A stretch of DNA of 64,000 nt from Heligmosomoides polygyrus polygyrus (Eukaryota > Nematoda > Chromadorea > Rhabditida > Heligmosomidae), in NCBI GenBank assembly GCA_947396885.1, contig OX377205.1, positions 60,298,969 through 60,362,968 on the forward strand. Reading direction: 5' to 3'. This document shows positions 1-11,559 of the stretch, one piece after another. The translations under genes and the position numbers were made by a program. Below the pieces are notes generated by a model, which did no database searches, had not been told where the DNA came from, and saw only the letters and a program-made list of their open reading frames with translations. Every line of letters starts with the position of its first letter. Within the stretch, counting starts at the first letter, position 1.

Positions 1-1746
1 GCCCTTCTTCTTCCAGATCGGGATCGTCGTGCTTTGCTGCCAACTACCAGGAACCTTCTTCTCCGCAACAACCTGGTTGAAAAACTTCGTTAGCCATTCA
101 GCAGGATTCCAGCACCTCGAGTTCCATAGTTCGGCCGCTATGTCGTCAGGGCCCGTTGTTTTGCCTGGCTTCATCTTCTTCAAAGCCACTTCCGTCTCCT
201 CCACAGTGATTTTCTGCACAGGACCGTGCGTAGGAGGGACGCAAGGGATAGGCGGATGGGCAAACTCTACTGTTGAAATTCTCTCGAAGTAGTCATGCCA
301 TCGTTCCATAGCCCTTTTGCGGTTCATCAGCAGATGGCCATTCTCATCGTTGATGCCAAAGAACGTTTCGATGTCCTCGCTCTGGCGATGGCGTGCTTTG
401 GCAAGCCGATAAAGTTGTCGTTCACCATCGCGCGTCTCGAGTTTCTCGTTGACATACTCATAATGAGAAGCTTTTGCAACGGCAACAGCCTTCTTAGCCG
501 CCCTCTTCGCTTCTTGGTACATACGCCAATTGTCGGCTGTCTTGTCGCTGAGAAAAGCGTGATATAGTCTCTTCTTCTCTTTGACTTTTTCCTTGACGTC
601 GTCAGTCCACAGCCAAGTCTGCTTCTCAATCTTACGCCGTCCAGGCTTCGTCATGCCCAGTTCGGAACGTGCAGCTTGTAGTATCGAATCGGTTGCACGT
701 TTCCATGTCTCCTCAACATTGGTAACCGTCGGCAACCGAATACGAGCAACAACAGCTGTGTCCTTCTCTTTCATCCGCCACCACTTGATCCTTGATGGTC
801 CGCATCGCTCGACCTGCCTCAGCCTCGGAGGGGCGATCTTAAGTGTGCAGATCAGCGGACGGTGCTGCGTGGCGACAGTCTCGTATGGCACAACCTTCGC
901 ATCTGTGACCAGCCTTCGATCGCGATGCTTGATAAGGATAAAGTCAATCTGTGTCTTGGTATTCCCGCTATAGAAAGACACGAGATGGGAGTCACGCTTT
1001 CGAAACATTGTGTTCGCGATGGTGAGATTATGCGAGTCCGCATACTCAAGAATTCGCTCACCATCAGCGTTACGTGCTCCATAACCGAAACCGCCATGAC
1101 AGCTGTAACCATCTTTCGCAGTCCCAACGTGGCCGTTGAGATCACCTGCGACAACGACAGCGTCTTCTGGCGGCACCTCTGCTGTCTTCTCATCAAGCAG
1201 GGTCCAAAACTCGTCCTTCGCTCGCTCGGAGCAGCCTGTCTGCGGAGCGTATGCAGAGAAGAAATGATACATACGCTGTTCAGCAGCAACAACGACCTTC
1301 ATCAAGCGGTCACTGAAACGTTCCACGCTTGCAATCGCATCTCGGAAACGTTCGGAGACGACCACACCAACACCGCTGGTGGTCCTGGGACTGCCGCACA
1401 GAATGGCCTTAAAGCCTCGGCCTATGTCCCTCGACTTGCAACAGGACCACCTCGTCTCCTGTACCGCACATAAGTCGATTCGTCTTCGCTCCAGTGCTTC
1501 TACCAACTCGCACGAGCGGCCCGTCAACGTACCCACATTCAGCGTAGCAACGCGGGTCCTGCTTACGTTACGGGACTTTTGGACTTGCTCAGTTGCCCCC
1601 CGATGCCGTCCTCGCATCAGGGACCCTCGCATACTTCTCACACTCGCCGGGCTTTGCGAGTGCGCGTCGGCTCCCGCGGACGCCGTAGCATTATCTCGAC
1701 AAACAGTTAACGCCATCAACCATGTGATGTGACATGGGATCTCCAT
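1..1746 (-). CDS. RTE-A endonuclease-reverse transcriptase, N-terminal 582 codons (partial)
   Basis: The frame is open without a stop from an ATG at 1746 (alternative ATG at 1716) to the window edge. The product would nick target DNA and prime cDNA synthesis from the element's own RNA. Order of parts: a low-complexity start; an AP-type endonuclease with the motifs VATLNVGTLTGR, CAVQETRW (metal-binding Glu), SAYAPQTG, AGDLNGHVG (Asp and Asn), FYSGNTKTQIDF and TQHRPL (catalytic His); a Lys/Arg-rich linker with WLWTDDVKEKVKEKK; then the start of the RT domain with ERWHDYFERIS, PGKTTGPDDIAAELW and STTIPIWKKKG. All endonuclease signature residues seen are the expected ones. The palm with YADD is off the window, so activity cannot be judged. 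Confidence 0.85.
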   Translation of the reverse strand, partial: MEIPCHITWLMALTVCRDNATASAGADAHSQSPASVRSMRGSLMRGRHRGATEQVQKSRNVSRTRVATLNVGTLTGRSCELVEALERRRIDLCAVQETRWSCCKSRDIGRGFKAILCGSPRTTSGVGVVVSERFRDAIASVERFSDRLMKVVVAAEQRMYHFFSAYAPQTGCSERAKDEFWTLLDEKTAEVPPEDAVVVAGDLNGHVGTAKDGYSCHGGFGYGARNADGERILEYADSHNLTIANTMFRKRDSHLVSFYSGNTKTQIDFILIKHRDRRLVTDAKVVPYETVATQHRPLICTLKIAPPRLRQVERCGPSRIKWWRMKEKDTAVVARIRLPTVTNVEETWKRATDSILQAARSELGMTKPGRRKIEKQTWLWTDDVKEKVKEKKRLYHAFLSDKTADNWRMYQEAKRAAKKAVAVAKASHYEYVNEKLETRDGERQLYRLAKARHRQSEDIETFFGINDENGHLLMNRKRAMERWHDYFERISTVEFAHPPIPCVPPTHGPVQKITVEETEVALKKMKPGKTTGPDDIAAELWNSRCWNPAEWLTKFFNQVVAEKKVPGSWQQSTTIPIWKKKG

Positions 1747-1857
1747 AGGCCGGCCTGTCACAAGGGCCTGTCGCCTGCAATCGAGTGTCCGTGCTTAGCT
1801 TAGCTCGCATAGCGAACAGTTTCCAGTGGCACCACGTGGAGGAACGGACATCGCCAC
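1..1857 (-). mobile_element. RTE-A LINE, 5' end through RT start, runs off left edge
   Basis: RTE-clade non-LTR retrotransposon in minus orientation. Its 5' end lies near 1857: the sequence from there matches the 5' end of the second RTE-A copy starting at 51914 (GTGRCGATGTCCGTTCCTCC). The 5' UTR is about 110 bp, followed by a long open frame. The 3' half lies outside the window. It meets another RTE-A fragment head-to-head at 1858. The open frame and clean 5' end suggest a young copy. Confidence 0.85.
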
Positions 1858-2724
1858 CGGCGATGGCACGATTACTTTGAGGAAATCTCTACGATAGAGT
1901 TCCCTCATCCAGCCATCCTTTCAACGGCTCCAACCCACGGCCCCGTTCAGAAGATCACCGTGGAGGAGATTAAAGAGGCTTTGAAGAAGATGAGGCCAGG
2001 CAAAGCGACTGGGCCCGATGACGTGGCAGCTGATTTGTGGAAGTCCAAGTACTGGTACCCTGCTGAGTGGTTGGCGAAGTTCTTTAATCAGGTTGTGGCG
2101 GAGAAGAAAGTCCCTGAGAGTTGGCGCCAAAGTACGACGATTCCAATTTGGAAGAAGAAGGACAGTCCTGCAGACTGCTCCAATTACCGTCCGATTCGCT
2201 TGCTTTCGCACAGCATGAAGATCTTTGAGCAAATTGTCGATGGACGAATTCGGGACATCGTCCAGCTTTCCAGCAATCAGTGCGGCTTCGTGGCTGGCTG
2301 TGGCACCGTTGATGCCATTCACGCCGCCCGCCTCCTGATAGAGAAGCATCGCGAGAAACAGAAGGCAGTGCATATCGCCTTCCTCGACTTGGAGAAGGCC
2401 TTTGACCGTGTACCGCGTAAAGTGATATGGTACGCCTTGCGACATCATGGAGTTCCCGAAGAGCTCATAGAGTGGGTGCGAATTCTCTACTCTTGTCCAA
2501 GGAGTCGAGTTCAAGCTGCAGCTGGATCCTCGATGGAGTTCCCCATCTCTGTTGGGGTACACCAGGGTTCTTCGCTTTCCCCACTCCTCTTTGTTGTCGT
2601 CATGGATGCCATCACACGAGATCTTCAGAAGCCCGTCCCTTGGACGCTGCTTTATGCTTATGACGTGATGCTCGCTTGCGAAGATAAACATGATCTCGAG
2701 CGGCAGGTGCAAGAATCCTCCTAG
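1858..2724 (+). pseudogene. RTE-A reverse transcriptase fragment with mutated YADD
   Basis: Plus-strand RTE-A piece starting exactly at the codons for RWHDYFEEIS. It runs through PGKATGPDD, IPIWKKKDSPADCSNYRPI, FLDLEKAFDRVP, GVHQGSSLSPLLF and the catalytic loop, then leaves homology after ERQVQ at about 2712. The palm motif at 2653-2664 reads YAYD rather than YADD, so one metal-binding Asp is lost and the copy cannot be active. Its 5' half is absent to the right of the head-to-head junction and is predicted to lie left of the window. Confidence 0.85.
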
Positions 2725-4356
2725 AATAACGGTGGCGCAATGACAGTGTAGCGCAGTCGGGAGAGATGCTGATTAAAGCATGGATAGATTGTGATATTGA
2801 ACGCATGCGACCCTGTCAGCAAGAGACGCCAATCTCGTGTGCGGGTGTTGATTTTAAGTTCCTAAAGGTTTAGGGTTTACCTGGCGTTCCACAATTGCCA
2901 GCTTGTAAGATTGGCATAGCCCTTTCGGACGCGCACTTTATTCCTCTTATTGAGCGCAACTTCGCTCTTTATGGTAGTGGTCGGATACGCTATTCTGACA
3001 CTGCAGTCACCGCTGCTCTTTCGGTAGAAGCAACTTTTTTCAGTTTGCAGTATCAGTCATTCGGTCGTGCCACGCCGACGGTGCATCGGCCATCTGCAAG
3101 GCACACCGCGTTTACTAGCTTACTTGAGAGGAATCTTGTGCTCTGTGTCGAAGATTATGGCCGAAGCATTGCAGAGAGGATTGTGCAACTCGCCATCGGG
3201 GAGCTACCGAAGATCTGTCGTGCAGCACGTTGCAAACGCGGTCCAAATGCGTAACTGTCCAGTCCAGCCAGCCGCAGTATCTCCATCACCGGTTCACTGA
3301 GACGGGCCTCATTTCGTTTTTGCTCTCCAACCAGCACCGTAGGCTGGACACTAGTGGGCGGGAAATAGCCCTTTTATGTGGGTCTTCCGTTAGAAGGGCT
3401 TTCCTATCAAATTGTCGCAGAGCACCGCTGTGAACTAGCGGAGAGAGTCCCATCCGCTCTTAAACATTCACATGCCAACAAATCTAAACTGCCATATATA
3501 TCATATCCGACGGGATGAATACATAAATATGTAAACGAAAATTTACTGATCTAAAACCGCTGAACACCATTTGAATAGTTCTAAAGAGCTTCGTGATGTT
3601 CTTCTCAATTAGTTTTTGCTCACTCCCAGCTGTCACTAATTACTCAGCATTTTTGATGTTGAGAGTTTACCTCATATATGTATAGTCAGCCGGTTTCAAC
3701 TAAGGGCTTGTCACGGAGCTTTCGTTTTGTTCTCGCTGCTAAGGGTTGCCTGAACATAATCATTACGGCCGCACTACCGTGGTGTGTGCTGTCGGTTGCT
3801 TGGGAGTGGGGGATGCGAACAAACTCTACAGGCTGAACTTTTTAGAGAACGTACCATACAACTTCCACCCAAGGAGGGCGAGTGCACTGGTTTCGATTTC
3901 ACACGCTGTTCCTCTAACAGAAGACGGCCGCCACGTATGGCCCATCTAATCATAAGGCGATCTACGACTTTTGCGCACTGCAGAGTGCCTTCATCACATC
4001 TTCATTCATGTACGAAAACGACAGAGCTAGAGTTGTGGTGTTCCAAACCAGACCAGTATAAAGGAAATCAAAGATATGCATGTTCCGGCTAACGAATTAT
4101 ATTCTCGATTCAAACACCCATGAAACCGTGAGCATGTTCTTGTTATAGCCGTTGGCCAAGATTGTTATCCACATCCTGTTCAGTTTAGGTTTCTCGCCTT
4201 CTTCAGAGCCTGGAACAGTCGGAGCCATCTACCACACTATTAGCCCCCCCCCAACATTTTATTTTACAGTACAAGGAACCAATCTCAACGAAAATAGGGA
4301 CACGACCCGACAGCACAGTTGCAATTCATCTCCCGAGACCATCCGACTTATCCACC
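2725..4356. other. No gene recognised
   Basis: Between the RTE-A fragment and the hAT-like MITE I see no reading frame with family features. A 119-codon frame at 2895-3254 has no recognised motif. A short A-box-like string (TAGCGCAGTCGG near 2750) has no matching B box. Confidence 0.5.
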
Positions 4357-4364
4357 CTGGGGAT

Positions 4365-5534
4365 CAGGGGTGTGCGCTGACCTGTCGCCGGTAAATTTTT
4401 TACTGCAAATTTTTAACGAGAAGATTTGTCGGTAAATTCTGTTAAATTCGGTATGTCCGTTAATTTTTTTAAATTTCATATTCTCTCAAAACCAACTAGT
4501 TTTAAGCGACGGTGATGTAAGAAAAAAGCGTAAAGCTTTTCACTGAAAAAACATCATCACATTCAGGAAAACCTCATCATCTTCATTTTATCATGCATAC
4601 GTCATCCTAAGGCAAACAGCGCCCTGAAAGCAGCGAGCATCCTACAGACAAAGCAAGCGAAGCCTAACAATGCACAAGTATAACGATCTATTTTGTGGGT
4701 GCTTTAAAAAAGTCGAAAGCTTAATTGAAACTCTACAAAGACATTTTTAGAACGTCCGTCATTCAATCGAATTATGTTATATTTCTTTTGGAACAACATT
4801 CTAATTGCTTTTCCAAATTATCATAATTATCATCATTTCATCCGATGAAAAAATAATACACCTTACAAAATTACACCTTACACTACTACTTTTCCGAACT
4901 ATTAAGCTATATTTTAAAGCAAAGCCAGACACTTCAGAAAAAGCAGCGAAATTTATGTATTCATTTATTTATGATATGTGACACGATAACGAACCTCTTT
5001 CTTTTCATATATGGGAAAGCAGCTCAAGAGTCCACCAGGAGATCAGGTAGACTAGCAGGGCATACATTCCGATGCCTTACATCTTGGACTAAATTCCGAG
5101 AACAAGACATGAGCCCATATTTCCCTTATTCCTCTGGAGATCGTCTATTGTGAGAGCTTCTACATCTCTATTTCAAATTGTTTCGCGTTGTGTGGGGAAT
5201 CTCAGTGCGAGGTACTTTCCCAGTTGAGCGCGTTTTTAACACTGGAGCGCACCATCTCCGCTTCGTGATGTGGGAGTGGATGTTTTAACGAGGTTGAGGA
5301 CCGCGAACGTTAATAGCAAGTGAGCTGGAGATAGAAGCAATCACTTCTAAACTGGAAGTTGTACGTCTCCTTCTCCATTCGATAGGTAGGAACATGATTT
5401 TGTATGAAAAAAGTCGTTAAATTTTCCGGTAACTTTTGGTATTTACCGAAAATTTTCGTTAAGAGAATTTATCGCGAAAATGTCGTTAAATCCGTTAAAC
5501 TGGTAAATCGTTAACCGTTAAACGCACACCGCTG
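4365..5534. mobile_element. Nonautonomous hAT-like element (MITE), 1.17 kb
   Basis: The ends read CAGGGGTGTGCG and CGCACACCGCTG, inverted copies with a few mismatches. The flanks are CTGGGGAT (4357-4364) and CTGTGGAT (5535-5542), an 8-bp target duplication with one mismatch, the size made by hAT transposases. Subterminal sequence is rich in GTTAAA/GGTAAA repeats (4390-4480 and 5410-5520), the usual site of transposase binding in this superfamily. No transposase frame was found inside. Confidence 0.7.
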
Positions 5535-5542
5535 CTGTGGAT

Positions 5543-7084
5543 ATGATATAGGGTGTGATAGTGAGCAGAAATGGAAGGGTACTGGCAGTTCGCATTAAAT
5601 AACACTTGGATGGATTGTATGAGGCGTGGCATTTTGACTAGTCCGCTGGACAAGCACAGGGTTGAGAATCATAGGGGAATCGACTTTGACGTGAGGTGCA
5701 CGATTCTAACGCTCGAGACCGGACCTCATCGAGAAATGCGTTAAAGGTGTTTTGCATTTTTGAAAAAAATCCAAACGACGAATAGTCGAAATGACTGTTC
5801 CTCGACGGCTAGTGACTTCTTGCCATTCACTTCGCTCTGTGGGCTATAGGTCGAGAGGTCGAGGGGGACATGCGCGTCGTTAAGAATGACACTGGTATAC
5901 TCACCAGGGAAGCAGGCGGAGGTCTGAACGGGGGAAATCGATAGTGCTGCGAGAATCTCCACCCTTCATATAGTTGAAAAACATGTTTCGTTTTTGCTGA
6001 GTCCTTGAACCGAAGGGCTAAGTGCCCTCAAAGGTGGGGTACAATGTCGCACCGTCAGCGCGTGCCAACGTTCATACGTGCGCGCGCTGATGCATGGGAC
6101 ATCACGAAAGGATCTACTGGAAGCGAGTCAGTGGCTCAACAGGGTGCGACGATGCTGCACAGTTTCTAAACCAGATGATAAATCCTGTGCTGTGCACTAG
6201 TTTTGCATTTTTTTCATGACCGCTGTCTCCTTTACCAATTTGCATCCTAAACAACTCCTACACATTTATTTCATTCTAAGTTGTCAATTACGGATCAGAT
6301 TGGTGATCAGCACCCTAGATAACCCCTTTAGACAAAGTTAAGGCGAAAACGGTGACCATGACCTTACCATCATTAGTCACCCCCACCTACTGTAGCCTAC
6401 CGTACTCTAGAGTAATACGAAAATAGATGCCAGATTCGTGATCAGCACTCCAAATTACATCCTGGGAGAGGTTTGGGCGAAATCGGTGAGTATGACCTCG
6501 ACAGCCCAGGTCACCCGTACCTCTCATACTGTACCCCATTCGAGGGCCCGCAGCTCATTTGGCTCAAGTACTCAGCAAAAACGAAACATTTTTTCCTACT
6601 ATATGAAGGGTAGAGATTCTTACAGTACTCTCCGTTTCCCCTATTCAAGCCTACGCCTGAGGCCCTTCCCTGGTCAGTATGGCCAGTGCAGCAAGACGTA
6701 GCCTGTCTCAGTCACTACTCGGTATCTAAAGGCAGCGGCAGCGACGTGCTTTATTTTAACTATGGATCAGCCGAAACATTTATTTTCTAAAATTTGTGGT
6801 TTCTAGTTTTGTACCTGGGACACTTTACAATTTTTTTTCGGCACAGAAGCTTAACATATTCAAGAAAATGGAAAGGTTTTAGAAAGGGAGATCTTGGGAA
6901 TTGTTATGAAGATTTTTTACCTGCAGTATACTTTTTTCGAGGAACAGCTTGGCTGTTCAAAATCGATCTCACGGTTGCTTGTATCATAACATATATTTAA
7001 TTAAATTAGATTTAGCTTCTAAAAAACTTTAAAAAAACTTTCTTTCTTTTTCTTTTTTCTCCTTCTACTAACCATGGTAATGAG
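5543..7084. other. No gene recognised
   Basis: AT-rich, with several short frames and no recognisable domain. The string tcagcaaaaacgaaacattttt near 6572 and its reverse complement near 5985 make a loose inverted pair about 600 bp apart. This may be a decayed element, but I could not define ends. Confidence 0.4.
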
Positions 7085-7135
7085 CCTCGTTTTGCACCCC
7101 CCCCCCTCCCTCTCGAGACAGGGTGCGAAACGAGG
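7085..7135. repeat. 15-bp hairpin with poly-C loop
   Basis: CCTCGTTTTGCACCC (7085-7099) pairs with GGGTGCGAAACGAGG (7121-7135) with one G-T mismatch. The loop contains a run of C. It sits at the 5' edge of the LINE fragment that follows and may mark its truncation junction. Confidence 0.7.
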
Positions 7136-7470
7136 ATGTTAGGACAGGGATGGAGACAGTCCCGATCCAGCTGAAGATGAGGGAGCAACGCCTGAGGTGG
7201 TATGGACACATCCTCAGTAGACACACAGGGGATCACACCATAAGGTTGGCCCTAGATTTCGCGGCACCCGGAAAGCGTCCGAGAGGAGCCCCAAGGAGAA
7301 GGTGGATGGACGTCATCAAGAGAGATGTCGCCGAAATCGGCGCCACGGCAGATGAAGCCATTGATAGGATGAGATGGAGACAGATCACAAGAACAGCGGA
7401 CCCTGCGACTGCGCGGGACTAAACGCTCAGGAGGAGAAGAAGAAGTAGAAGAAAAAGAAGAAGAAGACTA
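7123..7470 (+). pseudogene. LINE (RTE-like) 3' end: RT C-terminus and GAA-rich tail
   Basis: The frame at 7123-7422 reads the usual C-terminal tail of RTE-type polymerases: REQRLRWYGHILSR, a basic stretch GKRPRGAPRRRWMDVIKRD, then DRMRWRQITRTADPATARD and a stop. It is followed by a GAA/GAAA-rich tail (about 7430-7470), as expected for a LINE 3' end. The copy is 5'-truncated to about 350 bp, so it encodes nothing active. It is a different subfamily from RTE-A and RTE-B. Confidence 0.8.
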
Positions 7471-9857
7471 TCCATGTCAATGATGCTGTGATTGAGGAGA
7501 TGGACACAAAATAAGGATACTTTAAACCCTCACATTATCACTCTAAGATTTCGTTGAGACCGTCTGATTGTTTGCCTTCAACCTTTGAACTGAATCATGG
7601 GTACAGCTTCGGAACGGAAGGATTGGATAATGTTTAGCAAAAGCTTTGCACACGGTTCTTTCAATAAAGGACCATGCAACTCTGTCCCACCCAACCAATA
7701 GTCGACATGGTGAGCGTCAGAGAGCTAGAACTCGCTCGTGGGATGCAATCTGCAAGTTAGATCTCCACATTTGTAATCAGCATTTCGAGCTCATTCACGA
7801 GATGCTATCTGTTTACAGCTACATTGGAAGCTGAAGGCCGCCAGTTATTATGGGAACACAGTCAACACTTCGAGCTTTTTCACGTGATACGGGCTTCTGT
7901 TTAGAGTTACATGGGAACACGAAGGCGTTCCCTAGTTAGATAAGGCAAACCGTACTGGGAGAGCTGATGCGGGCGCATTCGTGTTTAGTTCCTAGCAGCT
8001 GCCGCGTAGAGGTTAGGGAGCATCAACTGCTTCTTCGTTAAAGTCAGTCTTCACTAAAAGTTTTGCGACCTCCAAAAGACATTTTTAGCGCACTTCTACC
8101 ACTCAACCGGAAGGGAAGCAGCAACTTCCACTGTTCTAAGATCAGAAGGTTTTAACACTGCAATGTTGTTCTTGTTTTTTCATCGCTTCGACCATCTCAT
8201 ACAGCGGTAGCGGAGGAAGCCGGAAGATGTGTGGGCCATCAGTTGCTCTTGGAACGCAATCCACCTATCCAAAGACGAGCTCATGATGCGCAAGTTCATG
8301 GCTGCATAAGATGCTTGTAGCCATATGTAACTCGGCGTACTTAGTGGCTCTGACGACAAGCCCCGTTATTACTCTAACAGCGGATCAGGTGATGCCGAAC
8401 TACAGGCGCCGCCGCCTTTTTTCGATGCCCTCCTTATATACACGTATGTGGAAATATACTATACTATAGCGTATTAAGTACACTATAACTAACTATAACT
8501 ATATTTCAGTTACTTTCGACCTATTCCACGAATTTCCAAAATCGTTGTGATTGGAGCGAGTCCACTTTCTGGTTCTTCCCAGACCTGTTATTCAACAGCA
8601 AACAAAAGTTATTCCGTAACGTAAAATTATCTACTTCCACAACGTTAATCCCTCATGACGCAGAGCTGAAGTGAATCGCATGTGATATGAAGCTAACCCA
8701 ATACTTCTCTTTTTCTAGAAATGCTACAGATAGGGAAAGTTCATGCAGCGGCTAACTCTCAACTTGCATTACAAAAAAGGTTCGTCCGGAGATAGGTGGC
8801 GAAACGAACCACTTCGAAAAAGGAACACATTGGTTACTTTATTTTTTCGCTTTTCCTTTTCTTTATTGAAACAAGAGTTTCTTTAAAGTCTGCACTTTTT
8901 AATTACGGCTCATTTCCTAGATATTTTTTAGAGCCATAGAAAGCCCGCTTATACCTGCTGGTTCACGGAAAGCGTCGCCTCAGTCTTGTACTATGGAATA
9001 GTTTCAGTAGTTCCAACATTACGAAGAAGGTGAAGATGGGTCATCTACACAACTGATGAAATGCTTGGATACGTTCTAGACCTCGAACTCTCCTGAAAAA
9101 GTCTCCAGAGGAGAAGGCTTTGTCAGGCCATCAGCGATTATTAGCTGCGAAGAAGTGCGACGATGACAATGAAGTCGTCGACTTGGTAGCTTTGTTGCAT
9201 TGCAGGAGTAGCAATCAGCTATAACGAGCATGAGAACGATGGTGGCGTTAGCACTCGTGTTGGGACTTCGGCTCATCACCTTTGTTGCCTTGGAAAGCCG
9301 TCATCAACTGACTGTTCGTTGCGAAGGCGTTTGAAGTGAATGATGCCGTCGACTCCATCAAGCACACTTCGAGAGATCTGTGGTTCTATAACTAGGCCAT
9401 CAATTTTTTCTTGGAAGAGAAGAGCTGCGATGATGTTTATTGCTACTTTCTTTACTCTTATAAACGCTTCCCAGGCAGTTAAAATGCCGTCTGCAGTAGT
9501 CGAGTGACTGGCTGTGACTGGAGTAATTCTGTCTGGTTTTACTCCTCGAATCTCCCGCAGAACCCGCGGAATCTGAAGCCATTTTCGAAATCTGACTAGC
9601 GAGCAGGAGCGTGTCTGCAGTTTAAGTTCACCTTCGCTATTTCAGTAGGACACGTTGCTAACCAGCAAATATGAGACTAAAATCGGCAAAAAGTGCTTCT
9701 GACATGACTGAAATGTGCACTCAGATCACCTACATACATTAGACTCGATCTGATCACTTCTGAAATAGAACAAGGGCTGTTTTGGTTGCGCTAGTTCAAA
9801 GAAATGCACAAATCGGCATACTCATGGCTTCAGTACAGCGAAAGGGTGGGATTAGGC
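7471..9857. other. No gene recognised
   Basis: Short frames only. An AATAAA occurs near 7663, but no convincing coding sequence precedes it. TATA-rich simple sequence lies at about 8450-8510. Confidence 0.4.
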
Positions 9858-9900
9858 AATCGATGAATTCATTTTTCGCAAACCAATGAATTCATCGATT
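9858..9900. repeat. Perfect 16-bp inverted repeat
   Basis: AATCGATGAATTCATT (9858-9873) and AATGAATTCATCGATT (9885-9900) are perfect inverted copies around an 11-nt spacer. Each arm contains the palindromes ATCGAT and GAATTC. Function unknown. Confidence 0.85.
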
Positions 9901-11559
9901 ATTCACGTTGAGCTTTTGAATCCAGCCTTTCCTTACTTTGGGTTTCAGACCGCCTTCTCATTCCGCGGCTAGACGAATGTGAATAATACCAATTAGGAGT
10001 AACCGAATTCCTGCTCGAGGCTCGAACTTTGAGTTTTCTGATGCCCCTCCATACTATTAGCTATTAGCAGTCGAATGCGACTGTATAGGCTTACTATGTA
10101 TGGCCTTTCTCGGGCGTGATGTGCCCTGCGAGAATGTTGGAAAGACGTTTACTGGGTGCTTGCGACGGTACTACGACAGGATCTTCCACCAGGCTGCCTC
10201 TTCCTCCCTCCCCCCCCCCCCCCCCGGAAAAAAACTGAAGCAAAAAGGACCTCAGATGATAATCATATAGAGGGAGCTAGAGGTCATAAACCACGGTCGT
10301 CCCCGCGCCAATACAGTAGCCATCGGTTTGTCCGATTTTCAAAATTAGCCGACTGATTCCTACATCTTCGGATAGGAAATCCGATCCTCTTTGTAAATAT
10401 GATATCCTATTAAAAATCGATTTTTTAAAGCCGTTCATTACAAAGCGGCTCTTTTTGTCGGCCAAAACGGCGCAAAAACGCAGTTTTTCGCTGAATGAAC
10501 AAAAGGTATGGCTGGTATTGCATAGTGATGGTTCTGAATAAGCAATGAGTATTTTCTTGGTCAACAGCCGTGAAGTCGTTCGGAAGAGTGACTGTTCATT
10601 TATAGGTGAAGTTTTGTGAGCATTCAGTAGCAGATGAACAGAATCTCCACCTAGGAGTGTTTCCGGCAGCTTCCGGCTTCTGCCATTATTCTACTAAAGG
10701 AAGATAGCAAGTATATTCGTCACCCTGCGTTTTTCTTTTCCTCCCCTGTGATGATGAATCATGCTTAATATGTTTGCCTGTTCGAGTCGTCGGAGTCTTC
10801 CAAGGAAACAACGGTTCAATGATTGTATGGAGTTGTGCGGAGCACTTATGATACGTGTCGCAGATAGAACTCTTATCTTCTATCTTTCTTGCGTTTCTTC
10901 CTTACTGCCCTCCGTTCTTTTGGAATGAAATTTGGTTTGGTACATGACTTCCCTCTGAAGCCGTGGAGTCCTATATAGTTTCACAGCCACTGATCATCTC
11001 ATAATCTGTCCTATACTCTAGCAGCTTCAGTAGTCCGATAAGCCTCGGAACACAAATTGACGTCGAGCCTTCCCCCATTTACGGGAGCCAGCCTTGCGAC
11101 CTAAAATCCGTTCAAGTTTAGCAGTAGATCGCGTCTATGGGACACTCAGGGACATCCCGGCTCCGCGAAGTTTGTAGCCGTTCCCGCAGAAGAAGAATGG
11201 TCATGCTCAAACAATGAAACCACTCGAGCACAGAGGTGTGTCTTTAAGCAATGCTGTAGTGTTGACACTCTATTAGACTCTGCGGCTATGAACTTCTTCT
11301 TTTTCGGTAGGGCACAGTGCGGCCTAGTACTGAGCTACTTCCATTGATTCACAAAGAATTCCCTGCGGCATTAAGCTACAGGTTTCGCACATGATGTCGA
11401 GCCACGTTGTGGCAGGCGTGTGGCGCCTTCGAAAATATCCAAATTATCCCGCGATTTCTCGTTTTCTTCTTTGCATGAATACTACATTAATGGAGATTAT
11501 GACAACTTTAAAACAAAAGTTCTCCTTAGAGGTAAGGGCTCTCAATACCGGAGAAACTA
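9901..11559. other. No gene recognised; includes a poly-C run
   Basis: A run of C lies at about 10208-10224. A 95-codon minus frame at 10277-10564 has no known features. No gene is called. Confidence 0.4.

Noticed and set aside
327..629. 100-codon minus frame and several plus frames between 29 and 1732
   Set aside because: They are shadows of the continuous RTE-A frame (1-1746, minus), which carries all the family motifs and codes through to the edge.
1..2724. Twin-priming inversion of a single RTE-A to explain the head-to-head pair
   Set aside because: The two segments overlap by about 300 bp of element sequence and differ at several residues, so two separate copies fit better. The left flank would decide.
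2745..2820. A-box-like TAGCGCAGTCGG, possible tRNA or SINE
   Set aside because: No recognisable B box and no acceptor-stem pairing.
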